A stretch of DNA of 10,311 bases, from the NCBI GenBank assembly GCA_028565635.1, contig JAOXYB010065234.1, positions 1 to 10,311 of the forward strand, in the 5' to 3' direction. Position numbers and translations under genes: made by a program. This DNA is from Phoronis ovalis. Taxonomy: Eukaryota; Phoronida; Phoronidae. Numbering within the stretch: the stretch's first letter is position 1; the number at the start of each line of letters is the position of its first letter. Positions 1-7,800 of the stretch are shown here, piece after piece. The notes beneath the pieces were generated by a model that worked only from the letters and a program-made list of their open reading frames with translations, had not been told where the DNA came from and did not search any database.

Positions 1-93
1 TGACCTACTTGTCAAGGTCATTTTGAAATGTCACCTAGCCTGTTACGCCAACCAACCTATAGCCATCCTAGAACCACTTTTGAATCATCCAGG
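1..93 (+). repeat. Repeat block A, copy 1
   Basis: It opens with TGACCTACTTGTCAAGGTCA, then has a GTCACCTAGCC motif, a TTACGCC motif and an end in TCCAGG. Bases 1-20 are dyad-symmetric at their ends (TGACCT and AGGTCA separated by 8 bases), with CTTGTCAAG in the centre. The window edge may cut it. Confidence 0.88.
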
Positions 94-147
94 CAGAGCT
101 TCGTCTTCGCGGCTATAGACGCAACGTTACTTGCCCTCTAGGGAACA
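94..147 (+). repeat. Repeat block C, copy 1
   Basis: It contains GCTTCGTCTTCGCGGCTATA and then GACGCAACGTTAC, repeated almost identically at 989-1042. It sits between an A block and a B block. It is the most conserved and most CpG-rich part of the array. Confidence 0.88.
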
Positions 148-294
148 AACATGGCTGACAGTCGCCCATATTGGAAGTAATTTGGGTCAAAATTAAACAT
201 AGCTTGTACTGTTACCTGTACTTACTCTGTACCAAATATGAAGCTGATCGGATAAAATCTGAAGCTGTTATTACGATACAAAATCTCAAGAACC
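148..294 (+). repeat. Repeat block B, copy 1
   Basis: It begins AACATGGCTGACAGTCGCCC, continues through TTGGAAGTAATTTGGGTC, CTGTACTTACTCTGTACC and GAAGCTGATCGGATAAAA, and ends at a linker before the next AACATGG. The start is the most decayed of the five copies. Confidence 0.87.
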
Positions 295-464
295 AACATG
301 GCCGTCAGTCGGCCATATGGAAAGTCAATATTATACATAACCTGTATTTTGACCTGTACTTACTCTGTACTGAATACGAAGCTGATTGGATAAAACTGAC
401 GTAGTTATTGCGAGACAAAAAAGTGTTATGCACAGGAAAAATGTCAAAGATTCGTACCGACATT
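295..464 (+). repeat. Repeat block B, copy 2
   Basis: It begins AACATGGCCGTCAGTCGGCC and carries the same CTGTACTTACTCTGTACT and GAAGCTGATTGGATAAAA signature. It has a longer tail (GAGACAAAAAAGTGTTATG and CAAAGATTCGTACCGACATT) that leads into the next A block. Confidence 0.87.
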
Positions 465-557
465 TGACTTACTTGTCAAGGTTATTTTAAAAGGTCACCT
501 AGTCTATTACGCCCACCAACCTATAGTCTTCCTAGAACCCCCTATGAATCGGCCAGG
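465..557 (+). repeat. Repeat block A, copy 2
   Basis: It begins TGACTTACTTGTCAAGGTTA and ends GGCCAGG. Bases 558-586 that follow match the tail of a B block (TATTATGACATGCACTATCG), so a C block and the body of one B block appear to be deleted here. Confidence 0.87.
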
Positions 558-586
558 TATTATTATGACATGCACTATCGTGAACC

Positions 587-734
587 AACATGGCCACCAG
601 TCGGCCATATTGGAAGTAATCTACGTCAAAAGTACACATAGCAAGTACTGCGACCTGGACTTTTGTCTGTGCCAAATACGAAACTGATTGGATAAAAACT
701 GAAGGTGTTATTATGACGTGCAATCTCGTGAACC
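587..734 (+). repeat. Repeat block B, copy 3
   Basis: It begins AACATGGCCACCAGTCGGCC with a near-perfect dyad to GGCCATATTGG. The tail GTTATTATGACGTGCAATCT closely matches bases 558-580, the stub left by the deletion upstream. Confidence 0.86.
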
Positions 735-761
735 AACATGGCCGCCAGTCGGCCATGTTGG
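733..761. repeat. Perfect 12-bp inverted repeat at start of B copy 4
   Basis: Arms CCAACATGGCCG (733-744) and CGGCCATGTTGG (750-761) are exact reverse complements around a 5-base spacer CCAGT. B copies 2, 3 and 5 keep shorter or mismatched versions of the same dyad. Confidence 0.95.
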
Positions 762-895
762 AAGTAATCTGGGTCAGTATTATATATAATCTGTACTTTA
801 TCCTGTACTTACAGTGTACCGAATATCTAGCTGATCGGATAAAAACTAAAGCAGTTATTGCGAGACAAAAAATGTCCAAGAATCGTTGCGGGATT
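735..895 (+). repeat. Repeat block B, copy 4
   Basis: It begins AACATGGCCGCCAGTCGGCC. With two bases before it, it forms the perfect inverted repeat at 733-761. The tail GCGAGACAAAAAATGTCCAA and GAATCGTTGCGGGATT leads into A copy 3, as the tail of copy 2 leads into A copy 2. Confidence 0.87.
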
Positions 896-988
896 TGACC
901 TGCTTGTCAAGGTCGTTTTAAAATGTCACCTAGCCTATTACGCCCACCAGTCTATGGCCTTCCTAGAACCACCTTTGACTCGTCCAGG
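896..988 (+). repeat. Repeat block A, copy 3
   Basis: It begins TGACCTGCTTGTCAAGGTCG and ends CGTCCAGG, followed by C copy 2. Start-to-start distance to copy 2 is 431 bp; copies 1 and 2 are 464 bp apart. Confidence 0.88.
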
Positions 989-1042
989 TAGCGCTTCGTC
1001 TTCGCGGCTATAGACGCAACGTTACGTACCCTCTCGGGAACA
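989..1042 (+). repeat. Repeat block C, copy 2
   Basis: It contains the same GCTTCGTCTTCGCGGCTATA and GACGCAACGTTAC as copy 1. A third, diverged partial copy may be at about 1205-1226 (CGTCTTCGCTACGACTATAT), just before the array ends. Confidence 0.87.
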
Positions 1043-1194
1043 AACATGGCCCCCAGTCGGCCATATTACATGGAAGTAATCAAGGTCAAAAGTAAAATAG
1101 ACCTGCACTTTGACCTGTATTTACCCTGTACCGAATATGAAGCTGATCGGATAAAAACTGAAGCTATTATCGCAAGACAAAGAAAGTGTTACAT
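1043..1194 (+). repeat. Repeat block B, copy 5 (last in array)
   Basis: It begins AACATGGCCCCCAGTCGGCC and carries CTGTACCGAATATGAAGCTG and GATCGGATAAAAACTGAAGC. It ends with AAAGAAAGTGTTAC, after which similarity to the array fades. Its open frame of about 70 codons is a by-product of the repeat and is not supported as a gene. Confidence 0.86.
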
Positions 1195-1221
1195 ACGACG
1201 ACGACGTCTTCGCTACGACTA

Positions 1222-1250
1222 TATGCCCAGCCACTATGTGGATGGGCATA
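1222..1250. repeat. Strong hairpin at the right border of the array
   Basis: Arms TATGCCCA (1222-1229) and TGGGCATA (1243-1250) pair exactly. Inside them CCAC (1231-1234) pairs with GTGG (1238-1241) around loop TAT, leaving one G/A mismatch. It lies where repeat similarity ends and AT-rich intron begins. Confidence 0.9.
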
Positions 1251-1633
1251 AAAACATATAACTTAAGAGGAAACAATTATGGGCAAAAACTGGTCCAGGT
1301 ACTGGAATATACTTATTTAGCATAAGGCCAATGAGCCAAAGCACTGAATTTTTTTGGCAATCCTGTACAATTTCTTAAATAGCCTTTTTCCATGCACTTG
1401 GTGTAGCCAATGGTCACATACAACATGTTCCCAGCATGACACAGTTTTTCTTTCACAAAATGGGACATACTTGAAATATTTTGGCTTGCAACAGGTGCCT
1501 CCACCAAGTGCATGCAAACAGTCTCTTTCAATTCAAATTTAATGCATGCTGCTGTTTTAACAGTACCATAGTATAATAAAAGTTCATGTAATGAATACAT
1601 AAACATAACACAAAGATACAGAACAGCACTCAC
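1251..1633 (-). other. Intron after exon 13, part between array and exon
   Basis: AT-rich intron starting at the GTGAGT donor of exon 13. Apart from the inverted repeat at 1391-1514 I see no gene. The remaining C-terminal FCHO residues are not found here, so this intron continues past coordinate 1 and is at least 1633 nt, the longest in the window. Confidence 0.85.
1391..1514. repeat. Long imperfect inverted repeat (hairpin or small MITE-like element)
   Basis: CATGCACTTGGTG (1391-1403) and CACCAAGTGCATG (1502-1514) are exact 13-bp reverse complements about 98 nt apart. Pairing continues outward with a mismatch (T runs against A runs), and inward ATGTTCCCA (1425-1433) pairs with TGGGACAT (1461-1468) with one bulge. 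No target-site duplication is obvious. Confidence 0.7.
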
Positions 1634-1836
1634 CATACTCCATCCGGCATTGCGTCCATATTTTTTTCCTGCCCACCTAAAGGTACTAAAAATGTTACGT
1701 TGCTGAGCGGTAATGGTTTTGACATAGCACCAGAGTTATATACATAGTCTAATCTAAAATCTGTTTGTGACGGTTCACATTTCCAGAATGTACTGACTTT
1801 TAATGGAGTACATTTGGCACCTGCAGAGACTTGTAC
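1634..1836 (-). CDS. FCHO2: FCHO exon 13: mu-homology domain, last exon in window
   Basis: 203 nt, phase 0 to phase 2, acceptor TTTTTATAG and donor GTGAGT. It encodes [34 protein letters not shown] and, near the end, [23 protein letters not shown] with a split Trp codon. These correspond to [30 protein letters not shown] and the VPVDGGVTNMQSLPPAIW region of vertebrate FCHO2. About 80 residues of the domain remain, beyond coordinate 1. If the following intron were retained, the codon after the Trp would be TGA. Confidence 0.97.
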
Positions 1837-4800
1837 CTATAAAAAAATAAAATGAGAAGAATAGTATGTTATATTGCAGTGAAGAACGGCCTTCAATTCT
1901 AAAGCGTGGATTCTTTCTCAACTTTAATAGAGTTGTTAGAAAAAAAAATTTAATTAAAACATCCAGATAAAGAATTTATACAATATATTATACAGAGAAC
2001 CTGTGCCTACACATGAATGGTTTAATAATAGGGATTTGTTCAATTTTACTTACAGTATATTTAAGTATATCAATATTGAAATAAGAAGCTGTTTTGTTCT
2101 GCTCCTGCTGACGTCTTAAGAGTTCTGTTAAAGCTGCCATGTTAAAGGTATAAAGTAAGCTGTTATTCTGAGCTTGATTTGTTTCCCTGTACAAATAACA
2201 AAAATAAATATAGTGACTACTGGTAATATTCTACATTTTTATCTGTTACTGTCACTAGACACCTGTAACAAAGACTAATTTTAACAACTGATTGACATGT
2301 ATGATGATAAAGAAATTAAACTACAGCAAATAGATATGTAAAACAATTTTAACTTTGCAAATAAAGGAGTTGCAGCACTATTCATGGCATTTTTAAATCA
2401 GTTACAAGATTATGGTCGCATTGTATCTTTTTTACGAACCAATAAGAGAAGTGTTACTTACTTTGTGATAAGTTGTTTATTTTCATGAACTTGTTCAAGC
2501 TGGTGAGTATTTTTAATGTGGAATGTTAACGCAGCGGGTGAAGGGTTATCAGCCAGAACCTTGACTATACCAGCTGGGAATGAGATCATTAAATCTCCAC
2601 TTATTCTCACAATACATCTGAAAACATAGTTTTATTACAGCAAATATTCTCTCTTGTACATTTAGTTGAAAATTCAGATTAATATTCCTTCTGATTCTTA
2701 CCAAGAATGTCAGTATTCTAACATGGAAAACATTTTTTATCAACAATTTGATTCATAAGGGTACAGCTTCTATTCAGGAGTGCTTCACATTGTACTTGGT
2801 TCATAGCTATGACCTAAACCACTAATAACAAGATATTGACAGCTGGCACGCTATTAAGGGGATATGTGGGTAAAGCTGCCATCCATTTAATGTAAAGCAG
2901 AATTCTTTTAGTCTAAAATTATTTTCTTCTGCTTCAAAAAATGCATTGAAAGCATGGCTATTCCTCATATTTTCTCACAATATTCTGAAGTGGATGAGAC
3001 TTCAATCTCCAACTAGAAAGTGCACTCTTAGGCCTAAAAAGTCTTGTAAAAATTTCACATGACAAAGCACTGGAGAGTAGGTACATATTTTGGCTGGAAT
3101 TAGAAAAACATGGCTGCCCATTGTAGAAAATGTTAGTTAGCACTTATATACACTGCATACACTTAATACCAAAAAATTACTTAGACTCATCCGATCCTTT
3201 AAAATATGCATTGATACTTTCTGTAAAAGCCACTGCCAATGGAATGGCATCAGACATGCCAATTGTAAGAGGACTGGGGCCTCGAAAATTAGACACACTG
3301 GATGTACTCTCTGTTTTTGTCATGCTTGTTTGTGGCAAAGCAGGACTTTGTCTTCCATTTGGCCTAGCTGTGGACTAAAATAGAATATAATGTTTTACAA
3401 ATAATCAGATACTTTTTTTACAAGCATTTTTATCAGTCTAAATATTAGACTTTTAAGTCTACATGAAAACTATTACAGGGATTTTACTGAACTTCTTTAC
3501 TTTTGCTTATACAGCAAGGCTTTATGCCTATTATGGTGTAGCCAGCTGGTCTATCATTCCTATAGAAATATATATAAAGAACCTCACTCAAATAACATTT
3601 GCAAAATATTTGATTATTTGTTGTGCTGAGAAATTAGCCTACAAAAGGAAGTCCTCTCCCCCTATTACCTGATTTCCAAATGACTTCCTAAGTGCAGGTC
3701 TTGGAGCAACACCTGGCGGTCCTGGTAGTAACTGTGCGACTGATGTCTCTGGGTTATTGTTTGACTTTGGTGGGACAGGAGGAACGTCAATATTGTTTGC
3801 AGAGAATATGTCAGGTGTATCTGCAATATAAAAAGAGACACTTTCACACATTAATCCAAAAGATGGCAACATATATCGCTGGAACACTAATACTTTTTAA
3901 AATGCAAACAAATACTTGTCCTGTGAAATTCCATTGTTTCATGATTGCAACACTAGGAATGTTGTCATGGATACTAGTGACATCTAACACAGTGTTTTGA
4001 TAGTTCCCACATCTTGTCAGGCTTCCTTTACTCGTACATGCTTTTAAAGTCTCAATAAATAGTAAGAACCCAGTAAGACTTCAGAAAGTATACTCCAGAA
4101 ACTGAATTACTCCGAGTTCCCTTATGGCATACACATGATTCTTTATCTTGCATCTAGTATCTGTACAGGAAAAGGATGGAAAGTTTGTTACCATGATTCA
4201 GAGAAGAGTGGCTTTGTTTCAAAGAAACACTGTACAAGTATTATTCTGCATAAAGCTTCAATCCGTTAAAATGTAAAATCTTTCAGAAATACTTACTTTT
4301 GTCAGAAAAAGAACTCCAACTGGAATCTGAGGTAAAATTATTGCCACTTAAAGGAGTTGAGCTTTTTGTCCCGGCAAAAAAATTAATATCTAATAAATCC
4401 TGCTGGCTACTACTACTTGAAGGTTTTTCACTGCAAAAATATGATTGTTAATTTGTATAGAATGACAAGATTAATTTAATTCAAGGTAACATAAAGTTAA
4501 AAGTCGGACAGGCTACAGCAACAAATCAAAAAAGCTATATCTTGTTGCTCCATGAAGGAAATTTCAAAATAATTCCATCAGTATAAAATTTGTAATTGCA
4601 AAAAGCCTGATGCTTGGTTTCTCTTCTTATGGAAAAGATTGACATTTATATGCATTCTGTTTTTAGGTGCGGTAAAGGATTATCAAGACCTCAACATGTC
4701 ACTTGCTATAGCATACTTTTAAACATGTGCATGTCTAAACATGAAAAAATGCTTAAATTAAGGAGTGTCAACTTTTTTGATTGGTTACTGAATGAATGTT

Positions 4801-7800
4801 TATAGTCACTAAAACAGTTTTGAATAAAATTTCTCATGACAGAAATGATGCACAACTTACAGATGACATGAGTATCTTGAACAAAATTTACAATTTCACA
4901 CGTTGCAACAGAGTTAGTATGTAAAAACAAAAGAAAGAGAAAAGTGTATGTTATACCAAACATTAATTTAACCTAAGATTAATCTGAACTAAGAAGCTGT
5001 TAAAAGTAATGTTATTAAAATTAAGTGAGGAAAATGGAAAAAGAACAGAGCAACTAAACATACTCAAGATTATCTGAAAGCGATGCTGACCTCTTCAGTA
5101 AATCACTTTTTGATGTTCTTTTCCTCTGAAAAAAATAAAACAATAAAATCCTTGTTACATCAAATGTACTGTATGTTTCCAGTTGCTGCTTACATGACAT
5201 TATCATCAATGAAAAAAAAAGCTCCTCAGAACAATTTATATACAGTTCATGACTAATAAACAGAAACTAATAAGAAATATCCTTATATCATAAACAAATC
5301 ATTTGTTTGTGTTAAAACAACATTGTAAAACCTACAGGCATGCTTGGATCCAATCGCAAATTGCCAACTGAAATCCTAATATCTTCTACTGTCCCCGTAG
5401 TGGGTGTAGTGCCATTTTCATTAACAGGTTTTATTTCCACTTTGATTTTTCTCTTGTCCTCATCTGACTCTTCATCATCGCTTGAGAATCCCCATGTCGT
5501 ACCATCTTCTTCAGGATTGTGATGTGCTGGTTTAATACTAAATCCTTCTTCATCCACCTCTGGTGTAGTCTGAAATATCAATTCACACATCACATCCCAG
5601 CAGTTTGGAAAGCAGTTGGCATTCTACAGGGTAATGCAAGATATGGATACAAAAAATGGGATTTTATCTAAAATTACCACTTTACGTAATCATACAACAT
5701 ATTTTTGTTTCATTTATTTTCTCCAAAGAAGGACCTTCCCAGTGTTACATTGTCTTTTTTGGTTTGACAAATAAATTTTACAGTTTGAAATTGCACTCAA
5801 CAGTACTGGCCACCTAACTTACCAATTCCTTGTCAAACGTGTCTCTACAAAGAAAAAAGAAAATAAAATCAGTTTCATTAATAAACATAATACCGTGTCA
5901 CTCAAGCAAGATGACAATTGTTATTGTCCTAGCAAAAGTAGAATGGCACACATAATTTTGTACAGTTTAATAGCTGTCAATATAGCATTTGCATATAACT
6001 CAACAATATGATTGATTCATTTGCAAGCCCAAGCAAACATATTCCAATCCATATTTTTCTCATATTCACTAGCTGGTGTCTTATCCAGTTACAAAATTTT
6101 ACTCCAGAAAAAAACATTACCTGCAAGAAGTACACTTCTGCATAACACAACTATTTCATAGAAAGTGTTTGTTTATAAATTAAGGCAGTTAAAGAAAATA
6201 TGATCTGCAAAAGCAGTTCATTTTTCAGTAAATGCATGGAAGTGTTTCTCTGTGTTATCACTTACAATGAATGCATAGTTTAATATCATGTGTAACACTA
6301 TCAGTACTACCGGTGTTAATTGTGTTTATTTCTTTTCGAGACTTACATTGAATCAGTATCTTTGCTATCACGACTCATATTATCTACACTTCCTGTGTCA
6401 TTACTTTTCTTCTTTTTCTTTTTCTTTTCTTTATTCCGCCGACCACCAAATATTCCCGAAACTGTAGAATGATAAATAACCATCATAACTTAATTAAGAA
6501 AGATTTTCTCACAAGCACAATGTCTCACTTTATGTATCTGATTTTGAGCGATTAAACATTACAGTGAATACAGCTTTGTATCACTAAAAAGACCATATCT
6601 TCGAATCTTGATATAGTAGACAGAAACAAACCAATGTGCTGTCAGAGCAAAAACAAATTTCAAACATATTCATCAAATAATTAAATAGAGACATATTTTT
6701 TCCCCCGACTATGAAAAATTTTGTCCATAAGATAGAAACATAACATAAATTATTGTTAGTAAATAATAGCTTCACTTCACACTAAAATAAAATTTATAAT
6801 AGAATACATATACATAAAAATCCCACTTGGCCTTAGACAAAAAATTCCATGCTCACTAGCAAGATTTTCAGAAACTACAACAGGAATCATCTAGCATATC
6901 TATATTACATGCAGTGGACAATTTTTGGATCCATCTGAGAAAGCCAGACCATTACAACACCCAAAATTCAATGATTAACACTAGCACTGATGAACACTCA
7001 AAAGTACAAAATTAGCGCATATTTCATTGGTATTGATTGGGCATAAATGCAAACTGAACATTTAAACTTCACAAAAAAGAACAGCCTGGAAAAAAAATGT
7101 TTTCAGTTCATTCGGAAAATTCTCATTTTGTTGTCAGCACAAAGTTACGATAGAATAGAGCTACACAGCTGACGGTCTCTACAGGAGTTTGTTATGTGTT
7201 GAACAGGAACACTGCTCTCTTACTTTTGCAAAGTTACACAGATAAATTCCAATGTATTCTACAAGTCACTTGTAGATAAACATTGTTAATATCCTGCATT
7301 CACTAAAATGAGATTCAGTGCTAGTGTAACATTGTATAAAACATCCAAAACAAATCACACAACAAAAAAAACAAATTGTGTTCTAGTCTATCCCAATCAT
7401 GCAAAAAATAAATAAACAACACCATGCTACACACAAGTAAAGCAGTATATACACCGGAATAAGAAATTACACACCAAATGTACTAGCAACAAATGCACTG
7501 GCAAAACTGGGACTAAGGAGATCGCTGTCTGCCGAGTCTGTAAAATTAGCAGTTCAACACAATACTGTACTAACATACTTAACATGTTAGGTCTTTAGCA
7601 CACAGAGGAGTTAAGTTTATCTTTCATGACTTGTTTCTTATGGAATTAACTTCATAAGGACAGTACAATAAACTTCGTCTCAGGTACACCTTACTGCTTA
7701 GGCTTGGTGTACATGATATGATTCACTGCATGCAACTGACTCTTGCTGTACAATCTATTTGCTTTCATGATGTGTCGCATAAGGCAAGGGCGAAGGCAGT

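Larger units (their letters stand above)
1..1194. repeat. Composite tandem repeat array (A, C and B blocks), runs off left edge
   Basis: Three block families recur in the same orientation: A (copies from 1, 465, 896), C (94, 989) and B (148, 295, 587, 735, 1043). The order is A-C-B-B, A-(deletion)-B-B, A-C-B, so a larger unit of about 430-465 bp is itself repeated. Copies differ by many substitutions and small indels, so the array is not young. It is visibly richer in G and C than the introns around it. It lies in the intron downstream of exon 13. It could be satellite DNA or the repetitive body of a non-autonomous transposon; no transposase or reverse transcriptase is visible. Confidence 0.93.

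Noticed and set aside
600-620. CCATATTGG in B blocks as a serum response (CArG) element
   Set aside because: CArG boxes need six A/T bases between CC and GG; here there are five.
171-1261. Small open frames sharing the sequence EADRIK in the array
   Set aside because: They recur because the B blocks recur. They start at different places, and other copies are broken by stops, so they are repeat by-products.
1354-1542. Plus-strand frame with a C-x2-C-x2-W-x-H-x2-C pattern resembling part of a PHD finger
   Set aside because: Only one half of the metal-binding pattern is present, the frame has no splice-compatible partner, and it overlaps an inverted repeat in the FCHO intron. Chance is likelier.
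1313-1636. 107-codon minus-strand open frame reading from exon 13 into the intron
   Set aside because: It is not in the FCHO frame, matches no family I know, and spans a clear consensus donor. The muniscin C-terminus cannot be read in it.
6405-6438. Pyrimidine-only TTC/TTT run looking like a microsatellite
   Set aside because: On the minus strand it encodes the lysine cluster of exon 4 and is explained by coding sequence.
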